This document shows, in pieces, positions 16,449-25,491 of a DNA stretch of 64,000 bases. Positions within the stretch are counted from its first letter, which is position 1. Each line of letters starts with the position of its first letter. The position numbers and the translations under genes were made by a program. The notes under the pieces were generated by a model. It saw only the letters and a list, made by a program, of their open reading frames with translations. It searched no databases and was not told the origin of the DNA. The stretch is from positions 1-64,000 of the forward strand of contig NZ_FNCP01000024.1 in NCBI RefSeq assembly GCF_900100785.1, in the 5' to 3' direction. The stretch comes from Desulfosporosinus hippei DSM 8344. GTDB lineage: Bacteria > Bacillota > Desulfitobacteriia > Desulfitobacteriales > Desulfitobacteriaceae.

Positions 16449-17597
16449 GTGAATAGGAATCCGCAGGACTCCCTTAAGAAGACTCCCTTGAGTCTATATA
16501 TTCCCTCCTTGGCAGGAGGCGGAGCAGAAAAAATAACCGTCAACTTGGCCAACTGTTTTGCGGCTCAAGGGCTAAAAGTAGACTTAGTAGTAAGTGATCT
16601 TAAGGGTCCTCTGTTAAAGGATATTTCCGATAAAATTAGGATTATTGATTTAAGGTCATCCAGAGTCATCTTCAGTTTAATTCCCCTGGTCATTTATTTA
16701 GCCAGAAACAAGCCGAGGGCGATCTTATCCTCACTGAATTATGCCAATGTTATTGTGATCATTTCCTCTCTTTTAGCTAATTTTCTGGCTAAGGCCAAAA
16801 CCAGGGTTTATGTGGCAGAGCATAGTACTTTAAGCCAGACCTTGCTGCATCCCCCAAATTTCCGCACTAAGTTTCTGCCCTTGTTAATGAAACATACTTA
16901 CAAGTTGGCGGATGGGATTATTACTGTGTCCAAGGGAGTAGCTGCTGATCTTGCCAAAATCATAGGAATCCCACCATCAAAAATTTTTGTCATCTACAAT
17001 CCGGTATTTAACAAAAATGTAATTTTTAAAAAGATGGAGACTCCGGATCATCCCTGGTTCAAGCCCGGCTCGCCGCCGGTCATTTTAGGTGTCGGCAGGT
17101 TACATCCTGCCAAGGATTTCAGCTGTTTGATTAAGGCCTTTAAAGCCCTTAGAGAGGAGTTGGATGTCAAATTAGTCATCTTAGGGGAGGGAGAGGAACG
17201 TTCCAAGTTAGAGCTGCTAATTAATGACTTGGGCTTGCAGGATGAGATTGACTTGCCGGGTTTTGTGAGAAATCCCTATGAATATATGGATCATTCCTCT
17301 GTGTTTGTCTTATCTTCCCAATGGGAAGGACTCCCGACAGTCTTGATTGAAGCTCTGGCCTGTGGATTACCCATTGTTTCGACGGATTGTCCAAGTGGTC
17401 CGAGAGAAATTTTAGAAGATGGGAAATACGGCTTATTAGTTAGAGTGGGGGATGAACTATCCTTAACGAAAGCACTGTCTGATATCCTAACGAATAAGGT
17501 TGGGATTGAGAAGATTCCTGCTGAGACGTTAATGACTTATGAATATGAGACCGCCGCCAATCAATATTTGAAATTGTTGATAGGAGAATCAATTTGA
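16449..17597 (+). CDS. GT4-family glycosyltransferase
   Basis: A 382-residue GT-B enzyme starting at GTG behind AGGAGAAAAAA. Features: SLAGGGAEKITVNLANCF, VAEHSTLSQ, VGRLHPAKDFSCLIKAF and E-x7-E in WEGLPTVLIEALA; the CPSGPREIL segment is typical of EpsF/PglJ-like enzymes. The polymerase gene starts at its stop codon (TGATG). Confidence 0.88.
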   Translation: MNRNPQDSLKKTPLSLYIPSLAGGGAEKITVNLANCFAAQGLKVDLVVSDLKGPLLKDISDKIRIIDLRSSRVIFSLIPLVIYLARNKPRAILSSLNYANVIVIISSLLANFLAKAKTRVYVAEHSTLSQTLLHPPNFRTKFLPLLMKHTYKLADGIITVSKGVAADLAKIIGIPPSKIFVIYNPVFNKNVIFKKMETPDHPWFKPGSPPVILGVGRLHPAKDFSCLIKAFKALREELDVKLVILGEGEERSKLELLINDLGLQDEIDLPGFVRNPYEYMDHSSVFVLSSQWEGLPTVLIEALACGLPIVSTDCPSGPREILEDGKYGLLVRVGDELSLTKALSDILTNKVGIEKIPAETLMTYEYETAANQYLKLLIGESI

Positions 17598-18757
17598 TGT
17601 CAGGATTATTATATGCCTTACTTAACTTTTTCGTTTTCACAATCCCTTGGGAAAACATAAGTGTCATCCCGAAAGTCGGAACGATCAGCAAGTTAATAGG
17701 TATTATTTTAATGGCGGTATACCTGGTAGAGGTGAAAAAACGTCAGACCCTAACCAGGCCCAACGGGGTGATTGTCATGATGTTCTTATTTGTTTTTTGG
17801 AGCGGTTTAAGCATTCTCTGGAGTATTAACATAGGTCTCACTTACGATCGTTTGCTAACGGATATTCAGCTATTATGTATGGTTTGGATGATATTTGACT
17901 TGGCTGATAGTGATATGCTCCAAAAAAACCTGATGCAGGCCTATGTTTTAGGGGCTTATGTTTCGGTTATTAGTACTTTGAAAAATTTTGCTGTGGGTCA
18001 AAATGTTGTTTACAACAGGTATGCTGCTTCAGGGTTTGATCCCAATGATCTTGGGGTGATGATCGCCTTAGCTATCCCCTTAGCAATTTATCTTACAGCC
18101 CATGGCCGGCCTAAAATCTTCAAAGCCTTAAATGTTTTATTCATTCCTATCGGATCCATTGCTATCTTGATGACGGCCTCCAGAACTGCGGCTGTGGTGG
18201 CGGCAGTAGCTTTAATCTATGTCCTGGTGGGGATCAAAATGAAAAAAACCACCAGAATGGTCTTGTTAGCTTTGCTCGGGGTTGGAGGGCTGTTTGCCAT
18301 TCGATTCCTTCCCTCAAATATCTTTTTCCGGCTAGCGACTATAACCTCTGAAATGACTACTGGGACTTTAAATGACCGGACGATTTTGTGGATGAGCGGT
18401 TTAAGCTATTTTGTAGAGCATCCGCTCCTGGGAGTAGGGGCAGGTGCATTTCGAACGGCAATGTTTGAGAGGCTGGGGTACTCTGCCGTAGCCCACAATT
18501 CATACATATCAATCCTGGTAGAAACAGGTATTGTCGGAATTATACTGATGTCTTTTATTATTGGCAGCCTTTTCTATAGGATTTGCTGGGGTTTAGATAA
18601 GCATAGAATGGTATTTTTCCTGTTGATCATGATTTTGTTAGGGATCTTTATGCTTAGCTGGGAATATCGAAAACCTACTTGGTTTATTTTGGCCCTTGTG
18701 CTCAGTACTCTTCACATCAGGGGTGAACCTTTAAGCAGGGCCGATTCAGCTAAGTGA
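17597..18757 (+). CDS. O-antigen ligase/polymerase-like membrane protein (Wzy-like)
   Basis: About 386 residues, ten to twelve hydrophobic segments. The larger external loop near NDRTILWMSGLSYFVEHPLL, followed by GVGAGAF and AHNSYISILVETG, is the Wzy_C/RfaL signature. It would join repeat units or ligate the chain outside the cell. ATG 17597 overlaps the previous stop codon by one base; TAGGAG lies upstream. Confidence 0.87.
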   Translation: MSGLLYALLNFFVFTIPWENISVIPKVGTISKLIGIILMAVYLVEVKKRQTLTRPNGVIVMMFLFVFWSGLSILWSINIGLTYDRLLTDIQLLCMVWMIFDLADSDMLQKNLMQAYVLGAYVSVISTLKNFAVGQNVVYNRYAASGFDPNDLGVMIALAIPLAIYLTAHGRPKIFKALNVLFIPIGSIAILMTASRTAAVVAAVALIYVLVGIKMKKTTRMVLLALLGVGGLFAIRFLPSNIFFRLATITSEMTTGTLNDRTILWMSGLSYFVEHPLLGVGAGAFRTAMFERLGYSAVAHNSYISILVETGIVGIILMSFIIGSLFYRICWGLDKHRMVFFLLIMILLGIFMLSWEYRKPTWFILALVLSTLHIRGEPLSRADSAK

Positions 18758-18817
18758 TATGACACTTTAGTACACCGGGATAATTAATAAAAAGTATAAG
18801 TCCTAATACATAAAATT

Positions 18818-18833
18818 GAGTATTTGAATACTC
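18818..18833. promoter_or_regulatory. Palindrome upstream of the chain-length/kinase gene
   Basis: GAGTATT-TG-AATACTC, a 7-bp inverted repeat, lies 145 bp before the kinase gene; a TATAAT is found about 35 bp further on. It may be an operator for a separate promoter of the last exopolysaccharide gene. Confidence 0.35.
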
Positions 18834-18978
18834 CCAATGACTGACGAGAGCTGACCCTTTAAAAGCTATAATAACATCATACATAGTAAGTATATTGTGG
18901 GTTACTTTAACGTTTTCTACGGAAGGTAGAAAGTTTCAAATAAACTAAGAGCTAAAAATTCTAAGAACGGAGGTAACA

Positions 18979-20427
18979 ATGGAGAGAGAAATTGATTTAA
19001 GACGTTTTAGGGAAGTCCTGCGTAAGCGCTGGACAATTGTCCTGTTTTTGCCCTTAGGTGTGGCGCTGATCTGTGGGACACTATCTTTCTTATTTTCAGC
19101 TCAGCCTATTTATATGGCCACGGCAACCTTAGCGATAGGAAATCCACCTACTGAAGTTTCTCAGCAAAACAATGGCTTTAATTTAGACGCAATCCTGGCC
19201 GGTCCGCAAATGGCCAAGATTTTTGAACCTGTGGTCAAAAGTCGAGCTGTTGAACAAAAGGTTCTCGATCAGCTAAATCTTTCTCTGAATATAGCACAGT
19301 TAGACAGCAAAGTGACTGTAAACTCTGTACAGGATTCTGATCTTATTGCTATCAGTGTGACAGATACCGACCCCATCCTGGCAGCGATCATAGCCAACTC
19401 AATGGCTGAGCAATTCTCCGAGGTGGTAATTGAGATCAAAAAGGTTGATACAGTAAGCGTTCTTGATCGAGCGGTAATTCCAGACTCGCCGATGATTGTG
19501 AATAAAAAGCAAATCGTTTTAAGCATCGGCCTAATTGCTTTTTTGCTGGGCTTAGGGATAGCCTTTTTACTGGAGTATTTGGATGATTCCCTGAGAAACC
19601 GCCAGGACGTAGAAGATATCCTGCAGTTGCAGGTCATTGGCCAAATTCCCTATGACTCTGAGTATATAAAGGAGGATATTGAGTCGAAAAGTGAGGGCTT
19701 TTGGAGATTGGCAAACTCCCAATCTCCTGCTGCCGAAGCTTTCCGCACCCTGCGAACTAATCTGCAGTTTAATAAACCGGACAGTATTCATCAGCAAGTC
19801 CTGATTACCAGCACTGGTTCTGGTGAGGGGAAATCGATGATGGCTGTGAATCTGGCGATTTCTTTAGTTCGAGGGGGGAAACTTGTGCTGATTATTGATG
19901 CCAATCTCCGAAACCCCATTCAGCATCAATATTTCCAGCTGAGTAATGATGTAGGTCTTACTAGTATCCTTAGTTCCGGGTTACCTGGATTAGAGTATGT
20001 TGTCCAGACGCAAATACTGGGCTTAGATGTTTTAACCTCCGGTCCCATTCTGCCAAATCCCGTGGAGCTGTTGGATTCATTAACTATGAAAAATGTTTTA
20101 AAAGAGGCTAAGGCGGCCTATGATGTGGTGATTATTGATTCGCCACCGACTCTGGCCAGAGCCGATGCTTCGATTCTTGCTCAAGCAGTCGACGGGGTCA
20201 TCTTTGTTGTCGGGGCTGGGGCAGTGAGCAGGGAATATGCTCTGGAAGCTAAAAGGCAGCTTGAGAAGGTAGAGGCTAAGATTTTAGGGGTCGTGATTAA
20301 TAAAGTCAACCTCAAAAGCCTCTATGATAAATATTCTTCCCGATCTAAAGCGGGTTTTAGTGTCTGTAAGAGAAAGATACTTAAAAGAAGTAAATTCCGG
20401 AATCCATCGAAATCATTTACTGCCTAG
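18979..20427 (+). CDS. Wzz/Wzc-like chain-length determinant fused to BY-kinase domain
   Basis: A 482-residue protein: N-terminal Wzz domain with two membrane segments (about residues 22-42 and 176-198), then a P-loop kinase-like domain. Walker A is STGSGEGKS (278-286), Walker A' IIDANLRNP (305-313) and Walker B IIDSPP (385-390). Single-chain Wzc-type proteins control polymer length and export. Two oddities: the second acidic residue of Walker A', normally Asp, is Asn309, and the C-terminus is Lys/Arg-rich without the tyrosine cluster used for autophosphorylation. It may therefore bind ATP but work without the usual tyrosine switch. Confidence 0.85.
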   Translation: MEREIDLRRFREVLRKRWTIVLFLPLGVALICGTLSFLFSAQPIYMATATLAIGNPPTEVSQQNNGFNLDAILAGPQMAKIFEPVVKSRAVEQKVLDQLNLSLNIAQLDSKVTVNSVQDSDLIAISVTDTDPILAAIIANSMAEQFSEVVIEIKKVDTVSVLDRAVIPDSPMIVNKKQIVLSIGLIAFLLGLGIAFLLEYLDDSLRNRQDVEDILQLQVIGQIPYDSEYIKEDIESKSEGFWRLANSQSPAAEAFRTLRTNLQFNKPDSIHQQVLITSTGSGEGKSMMAVNLAISLVRGGKLVLIIDANLRNPIQHQYFQLSNDVGLTSILSSGLPGLEYVVQTQILGLDVLTSGPILPNPVELLDSLTMKNVLKEAKAAYDVVIIDSPPTLARADASILAQAVDGVIFVVGAGAVSREYALEAKRQLEKVEAKILGVVINKVNLKSLYDKYSSRSKAGFSVCKRKILKRSKFRNPSKSFTA

Positions 20428-20497
20428 ACCCCGGCGTAGATTCCTATCACCTGTTTAGAGTTATAGGGGCTTTGACTTACTGTTTTGGAGGTACACT

Positions 20498-21574
20498 ATG
20501 ACAAAAACTCAAGCACAACTGCTAAGTTTACTGAAGCTATCCATTAATGGAGATGCTCCCGACAATGAGATCTTCTCCTCTCTAGATGGTGAAGAATTGT
20601 TAATGCTGGCCCTTCAACAGAATGTCTATGCCTTCTTATATTCTACCCTTAATCAATATCGAAAAGAGTTAAACCTTAGTGAACCGATCATGAGTCGTTG
20701 GAAAGACTACACTTTGCATATGGCTATTCGTCAATTAGGTATGCTTAGCGAAATAAAAACCATCTTGGCTCTCTTTGAATCTAATGAAATACCGGTAATT
20801 TCTGTGAAAGGGCTTGCTCTCAAACAACTTTATCCTCAGCCTGAGCTTAGGAATATGGGGGATATAGATCTTCTTATCCGGGAGAAGGATATTTCTAGAG
20901 CAATTGATATGTTAAAGGCCCTGGATTATCACCCCAACCCTAAGGATTTGAACAACCCTAGATATATGCATATAGGGATGAAAAAGATGGGCTCATTTTC
21001 TGTAGAGCTTCATAGAACCCTCTGGCATCCGACAATTATGAAAACTAAAGATGATCAACTATGGCTGGATCACATCTGGCAGCATAAGCGTCAAGCAACC
21101 ATGGAGGGCTGGCAATTTTCGGCCTTAGCTCCGGAAGATGAGCTGATCAATTTAATTGTTCATCTGGCCAGACATGTTATGGAATCTGATGCTCAACTTC
21201 GCCAGCTAGGGGATATTGTTTTATTTTTGAATAGATATGAAAAGGTTTTAGATTTTACTTACATTGAACAAATCATTAATTTGTTTGAGCTTAGCTCGTT
21301 TTATCAAAATCTTCTGCTGACTTGTCACGATTATTTAGGGTTGAGACTCCCTGCTGACAGCCCAAAGGTCAATGAAAATAAATCAGAAGTTATGCTTAAG
21401 CTTATTTTTTCTTCATTAAATACTCTCTCAAATAACCCCTCTGAAAGCAGGTTATCCTTCCTGAGTGGAATTTTAGCAATTGTAAAAAGAATTCCCTGGA
21501 TTACCAGAACCGTGAGGTTTTGCAGAGTTAAAGCTTACTATCAGCGCAGTATTGGGCTTTATATTAAGTACTAA
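20498..21574 (+). CDS. Nucleotidyltransferase-like protein of the peptide cluster (PF14907 type)
   Basis: A 358-residue protein with VISVKGLALKQLYPQPELRNMGDIDLLI, the KG-and-GDIDLL signature of the uncharacterised NTP_transf_5 family. Members are found in lasso-peptide and other peptide-modification loci, where they are thought to add nucleotides or work with the HprK-like kinase; the substrate is not known in general. ATG follows GGAGGTACACT. It lies 68 bp before the first precursor gene and begins the peptide cluster. Confidence 0.78.
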   Translation: MTKTQAQLLSLLKLSINGDAPDNEIFSSLDGEELLMLALQQNVYAFLYSTLNQYRKELNLSEPIMSRWKDYTLHMAIRQLGMLSEIKTILALFESNEIPVISVKGLALKQLYPQPELRNMGDIDLLIREKDISRAIDMLKALDYHPNPKDLNNPRYMHIGMKKMGSFSVELHRTLWHPTIMKTKDDQLWLDHIWQHKRQATMEGWQFSALAPEDELINLIVHLARHVMESDAQLRQLGDIVLFLNRYEKVLDFTYIEQIINLFELSSFYQNLLLTCHDYLGLRLPADSPKVNENKSEVMLKLIFSSLNTLSNNPSESRLSFLSGILAIVKRIPWITRTVRFCRVKAYYQRSIGLYIKY

Positions 21575-21641
21575 GTTTATTGTTAGCTCGAATAACAGCA
21601 TCATTGAAGATTCTTTGGTTGATAGAAAGAGGAATGAAGCA

Positions 21642-21809
21642 ATGAAAACTTATAATAAGCCCAGTATTAAGTATTTTGAACTGAGAGTAGAAGAAAGCTT
21701 AGCGGGTGTTGGCTCAATTCCCTATATCCCAGAGAATAATCGAATAATTGAGATGATGTTATCTGACGAAAGTTGGGCTGATTTTTGGTTGAAGATCCTT
21801 CGGAAATGA
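21642..21809 (+). CDS. Precursor peptide 1
   Basis: 55 residues from ATG 21642 (AGAGGAAT site; the frame is open further upstream but the other precursors align at this Met). The leader has YNKPSIKYFELRVEESLAG, matching the cluster consensus YxKPxLxxxxLxxEExxA. The presumed core (about 33 residues) has no Cys, several Pro and Asn early and a Trp-containing amphipathic end (SWADFWLKILRK). Confidence 0.65.
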   Translation: MKTYNKPSIKYFELRVEESLAGVGSIPYIPENNRIIEMMLSDESWADFWLKILRK

Positions 21810-21868
21810 TTGGACAACGGGTAGAAAGAGAGATTAATAGATAAAAATAGAAAGAGGTTGGAAGAACA

Positions 21869-22051
21869 ATGAAAAATGATACTAAAACTATTAGGAAAAT
21901 CAAAATCTACAATAAACCCAGTCTGCGCTACATTGAACTTAGGGTAGAAGAAAGTCTGTCTTGTTCAGGTTCCACGCCTATTGTCGGTCACCCTCACCAC
22001 CCGATCCATCCGCCTCACCCAACCCGTCCTCCTAAAAAATGGTTTTTTTAG
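21869..22051 (+). CDS. Precursor peptide 2, His/Pro-rich core
   Basis: 60 residues; a basic 12-residue extension precedes IYNKPSLRYIELRVEESLSC, nearly identical to precursor 1 in its leader. The core is unlike the others: one Cys, then a run with five His and eight Pro (GHPHHPIHPPHPTRPP) ending in KKWFF. Preceded by AAAGAGGTTGGAAGA. Such a core could bind metal. Confidence 0.68.
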   Translation: MKNDTKTIRKIKIYNKPSLRYIELRVEESLSCSGSTPIVGHPHHPIHPPHPTRPPKKWFF

Positions 22052-22122
22052 CATTTTTATCTCCGAATTCTTTGCCTAGTTTAATATTGGCTTGCTAAAG
22101 TAAAAGAAAGGCTGGGGTTATA

Positions 22123-22389
22123 TTGAAACTTAAAAGTGGATTTTTATGTCGTGAGGTCGCAGGGCAGTGGGTAGTCGTTCCTTTGGGGGAGAGAGTAGTA
22201 GAGTTCAATGGAATTATGACACTTAGTGAAAGTGGTGCTCTGTTGTTAAGAACTATGGAAAATGAAGTGCAGGAGGAAGAGTTAGTTCAAATTGTGCTTA
22301 ATGAGTATATTGTTGATGAAGAATCTGCTCGCTCGGATATCCGTGAATTTGTAACTTCCTTAAAAGATAACGGCTTGTTAATTGAATAA
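22123..22389 (+). CDS. PqqD-like peptide-recognition (RRE) protein
   Basis: An 88-residue protein with the PqqD winged-helix pattern: three strands (WVVVPLGERVVEFNGIMTL), the helix SGALLLRTMENEVQEEELVQIV and a final DIREFVTSLKDNGLLIE. PqqD-type RRE domains bind leader peptides and present them to a radical SAM enzyme, which is the next gene. TTG start, 24 bp before the rSAM gene. Confidence 0.85.
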   Translation: MKLKSGFLCREVAGQWVVVPLGERVVEFNGIMTLSESGALLLRTMENEVQEEELVQIVLNEYIVDEESARSDIREFVTSLKDNGLLIE

Positions 22390-22413
22390 ATTGATTTTAG
22401 GAGATAATGAAAA

Positions 22414-23532
22414 ATGGCACAAACCTTGGATCGGCTATATTCACAATTGGTTTCAGCGGCTAAAGTGAAACGAGAATTGCTGTCGGCTTCCTTTGAGTTA
22501 ACTTCGAGATGCAATCTGCAATGCAAGATGTGCTATGTGTGCCAAAATGCAAATGATCGTGAGGGTATGGCTAAAGAACTAACAACCGAGCAGTGGATAA
22601 GCTTAGCGCAAGAAGCTCAAGACTTGGGTCTTTTGTTCTTGACACTGACCGGAGGAGAGGTCTTTATGCGCAAAGATTTTCGGGAGATTTATCAAAGGCT
22701 CATGATGATGGGATTCATATTGACTATTTACACGAATGGAACCTTGATAACACCGGAGATTGTCAATTGGCTGGCAGCAATGCCGCCGTATAAAGTAAGC
22801 ATTACCTTGTATGGCGCATCCGGGGAAACCTATAAGGAAGTTACCGGGTTTGCAGATGGCTACGCTAGGACTGTCAGGGCTATCGATTCCTTACTTGAGA
22901 ATAAGATTCCGACGGATATTAAGACTACCGTTGTGCAAGGAAATAAACATGACTATGATAAGCTGTTGGATTTTGCCCAGCAAAGAAAACTTGATCTAGG
23001 CGTAGTTAATTATGTATCTCCACGCAGAGAAGGGACTAATACCGATCCAATCGGGAATAGGCTCACACCCCAGGAATTGTTAGATTACGAAGTGCATATC
23101 AATGAACGTAATATGGAGTTAGGGCTGTTAAAGAGGAAAGATTTTAGTAGTAGTAAAGAATCGCCCAGATTCTTCGAGTCTGGCCTTGCCGGTACTCGGG
23201 TAAGTAGAGAGACTTCTGAGGCCTTTCATTGTCTGGCGGGAAAGACTGCGGCCTGGATTACTGCGGATGGACGGTTATTGCCCTGTGGGCTGCTGGATGG
23301 GGTTAAAGCCTTTCCCTTAAGTAAGGGATTAGCTGCTGCCTGGGAGGAACTTAAACAGGAGTGTGATGGAATCAGCCCCTGTAAAGAGTGTCAGGGATGC
23401 TTATTCCAAGCCTACTGTGAACACTGCCCGGCGCGATTGTTAAAGGAAACTGGGCAATACACTAAAAATGCACCTTACTTATGTGAGTTAGCTCGCAAGA
23501 GAAAAGAGGCCGTTAATTGGGATGTGATTTAA
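22414..23532 (+). CDS. Radical SAM/SPASM peptide-modifying enzyme
   Basis: A 372-residue enzyme. The radical SAM [4Fe-4S] motif CNLQCKMC has Cys33, Cys37 and Cys40; the GGE-like LTGGEVFMRKDF follows. The C-terminal SPASM domain carries the auxiliary-cluster cysteines: CGLLDG, CKECQGC, then YCEHCPARL and YLCELA. This layout is that of PqqE/sactisynthase-type enzymes that make C-S, C-C or C-O crosslinks in ribosomal peptides. Start ATG follows TAGGAG. Flanked by two precursor genes on each side. Confidence 0.9.
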   Translation: MAQTLDRLYSQLVSAAKVKRELLSASFELTSRCNLQCKMCYVCQNANDREGMAKELTTEQWISLAQEAQDLGLLFLTLTGGEVFMRKDFREIYQRLMMMGFILTIYTNGTLITPEIVNWLAAMPPYKVSITLYGASGETYKEVTGFADGYARTVRAIDSLLENKIPTDIKTTVVQGNKHDYDKLLDFAQQRKLDLGVVNYVSPRREGTNTDPIGNRLTPQELLDYEVHINERNMELGLLKRKDFSSSKESPRFFESGLAGTRVSRETSEAFHCLAGKTAAWITADGRLLPCGLLDGVKAFPLSKGLAAAWEELKQECDGISPCKECQGCLFQAYCEHCPARLLKETGQYTKNAPYLCELARKRKEAVNWDVI

Positions 23533-23609
23533 CTTTTGGGCGGAAATCTGTGTCAAAATGGAATATATTGGTTCGGAGTATATTACAATAGAATTAAGGG
23601 GGGGACTTT

Positions 23610-23774
23610 ATGAAAACATACGTTAAGCCAATGTTAGAAAGCTATATATTAACCATAGAGGAAAGGTTTGCTGCAGGCAGTACCTGCACTGTAACCGGGT
23701 GTTGCCCGGATAGTGGTATTGAGGAATATGAAAGATTGACCGGTATTAAAGTTAATTACAGCGCGGGATTTTAG
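23610..23774 (+). CDS. Precursor peptide 3, Cys-containing core
   Basis: 54 residues from ATG behind AAGGGGGGG. Leader YVKPMLESYILTIEERFAAG fits the consensus of the other precursors; the core begins STCTVTGCCPDSG, with three Cys, and ends in a Tyr/Lys-containing tail. Too short for most gene finders but supported by the shared leader and the position just after the radical SAM gene. Confidence 0.75.
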   Translation: MKTYVKPMLESYILTIEERFAAGSTCTVTGCCPDSGIEEYERLTGIKVNYSAGF

Positions 23775-23811
23775 ATTTTAATTACTTCAAAAATGGAGGA
23801 AGTGTTTCAAT

Positions 23812-23934
23812 ATGAAAATATATGTGAAGCCGGCCCTTGAGTATGTCAAGCTGACTGCTGAAGAGAAGTTTGCTAATGCAAGCACTTGTGTAGATTATGG
23901 CCAGTGTGCCAATGGATTTCGTTACGCCTATTAA
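23812..23934 (+). CDS. Precursor peptide 4, short Cys-containing core
   Basis: 40 residues from ATG behind GGAGGAAG. Leader YVKPALEYVKLTAEEKFANA closely matches precursor 3. The core is only about 20 residues with two Cys (STCVDYGQCANG) and an aromatic end (FRYAY). Located 78 bp before the kinase gene. Confidence 0.75.
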   Translation: MKIYVKPALEYVKLTAEEKFANASTCVDYGQCANGFRYAY

Positions 23935-24021
23935 GCGGCTTCGTTACTATCAGTTTGCAGACGCTGTTCATAGTGTTGCAATCATAAGCAATAAGAGATT
24001 TCATAAAGAGGAGTGTTTTTT

Positions 24022-24903
24022 TTGCCTCAATTTGAGATTGCTGACTTGGTTCTCGATGTGGAAAGTGACAAGTGGGAGCCAATGGAACGGATGATGGAAT
24101 TTAGAATTGAACAGCACCGTCCTGGGGATTTAGATATTCGGTTTCGATATGAAGAATTCATTGCAGTACCTGATGGTGATGTTATTTCTGAGGAAAATCA
24201 ATATTTTAAGTGGCTGAGAAAACCGTCAGGAGACAAGGGTTATTATATTTATTCCAGGGAAGCTGCTTCGGGCAGCATTCTGGTCTTAGCGGATATTGAT
24301 CCTGAATGGCGCAAGGTGATAATTACCTGCCGGGATTTTACCAATAAAAGTCCTGATGAGAGCTTTAGTCAACAAACTTGGGTCTTTGCTCACGTAATGA
24401 TGGGGGTAATCTATCGCTATAATATCTTATATCGCAATGGAATAGTTATTCACTCTTCTGCTCTTAAACTTAAGGATAGAGCAATTATTTTTTCTGCGCC
24501 CTCGGGAACAGGCAAGTCAACCCATGCTCAGCTTTGGCAGAGGCATGTTGATAATGTGAAAATTCTTAATGATGATACTCCTGCAGTTCAGATTATCGGC
24601 GGAAAGCCGTTTGTTTTTGGGACCCCTTGGAGCGGTTCATCTTTAATTCATTGTAATGATTCTGCTCCTTTAGAAGCTATTGTAATCTTAGAGCAGGCTG
24701 AAGAGAATCGAATTCGCAAAATAACCGGCCAGGAGGCCATTTTGGGTGTAATGCCTCGGGTGTTTCTTCCGTATTTTGATCAGACTATGATGATTAAAGC
24801 AATGGGTATTTTCGAAAGGATAATCTCGACGGTACCGGTATATTTGTTGCAATGCAGGCCGGACAAAGAAGCTGTGGAGATGGTGTACCAATGCCTGAAA
24901 TGA
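24022..24903 (+). CDS. HPr kinase-like peptide or leader kinase (HprK family)
   Basis: About 293 residues from TTG 24022, nine bases after the GAGGAG site (a GTG at 24013 overlaps that site and is less likely). The C-terminal half has the HprK/PEPCK-like P-loop SAPSGTGKST (P-loop residues about 158-167), NDDTPAV and FGTPWSG. HprK-like proteins in lasso-type peptide loci phosphorylate the C-terminus of the peptide; here they may phosphorylate a core Ser. Overlaps the next gene by ATGA. Confidence 0.82.
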   Translation: MPQFEIADLVLDVESDKWEPMERMMEFRIEQHRPGDLDIRFRYEEFIAVPDGDVISEENQYFKWLRKPSGDKGYYIYSREAASGSILVLADIDPEWRKVIITCRDFTNKSPDESFSQQTWVFAHVMMGVIYRYNILYRNGIVIHSSALKLKDRAIIFSAPSGTGKSTHAQLWQRHVDNVKILNDDTPAVQIIGGKPFVFGTPWSGSSLIHCNDSAPLEAIVILEQAEENRIRKITGQEAILGVMPRVFLPYFDQTMMIKAMGIFERIISTVPVYLLQCRPDKEAVEMVYQCLK

Positions 24904-25352
24904 GAAAGGTAAAATCATCGAGCTTATTTCCTTTAATATCCGAGATTCTTAATTATGGACAGAGTACTAAACTGGCTGTTTCCGGCAATAGCATGTACCC
25001 ATTTCTGCGCGATAGTATTGACAGTGTTGAATTAACAAAAGGAGATTTTCCAGAGCTGGCCAAGGGGGATATTGTTATGATCCAAAGGCCGGAGGGCAAC
25101 TATGTTATGCACAGGATTATAACCAAAAAGAAAGATTGTTTCTTTATAGTCGGCGATGCTCAGCAATGGATTGAGGGTCCGTTATACCCTCATCAGTTAG
25201 TTGCCAAGGTAACGGCAATTTGGCGTAAAAACAAGCGTATTTCCTGCTCAAGCAGTTGGCTGCGATTACTCTCGGCAATGTGGCTTTATCTGCGACCCTT
25301 TAGGTATTTTATTTTGCGGAATTATAAGATAATGCGAAAATCTCTACTCTGA
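24900..25352 (+). CDS. S24/S26 signal peptidase-like protease of the peptide cluster
   Basis: 150 residues from ATG 24900 in the ATGA overlap (in-frame ATGs at 24852 and 24891 lie inside the kinase gene). GNSMYPFL holds the catalytic Ser; KGDIVMIQRPEGNYVMHRII and FFIVGDAQ are the LexA/LepB-like strands, with a Lys-like general base not certain from sight. The end has a hydrophobic stretch. Probably removes the leader, since the exporter has no C39 peptidase domain. Confidence 0.78.
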   Translation: MRKVKSSSLFPLISEILNYGQSTKLAVSGNSMYPFLRDSIDSVELTKGDFPELAKGDIVMIQRPEGNYVMHRIITKKKDCFFIVGDAQQWIEGPLYPHQLVAKVTAIWRKNKRISCSSSWLRLLSAMWLYLRPFRYFILRNYKIMRKSLL

Positions 25353-25370
25353 GAAAACCCCCATAACACT

Positions 25371-25421
25371 CTCGCACGAATTAACTTTCTTGCAGGATGT
25401 GGACGAAGCCGCCTGCCCCAA
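25371..25421 (+). repeat. Fragment of the long composite repeat
   Basis: Bases from CTCGCACGAATTAA to GGATGTGGACGAAGCCGCC match the right end of the composite repeat at 45570-45610. Only this end is present, placed between the peptidase and exporter genes of the peptide cluster, which pushes the exporter's start about 140 bp from the peptidase stop. Confidence 0.65.
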
Positions 25422-25491
25422 AGACCTTTTCATCCACTGTTGTTGCTACGGTAGCGTCATGTCAGGCGTACGATATTTAGGAGCTAAGAAT

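Noticed and set aside
25390-25491. N-terminal extension of the ABC exporter
   Set aside because: The 34 extra codons are composed of a fragment of the composite repeat; ATG 25492 has the ribosome binding site and aligns with exporter starts.
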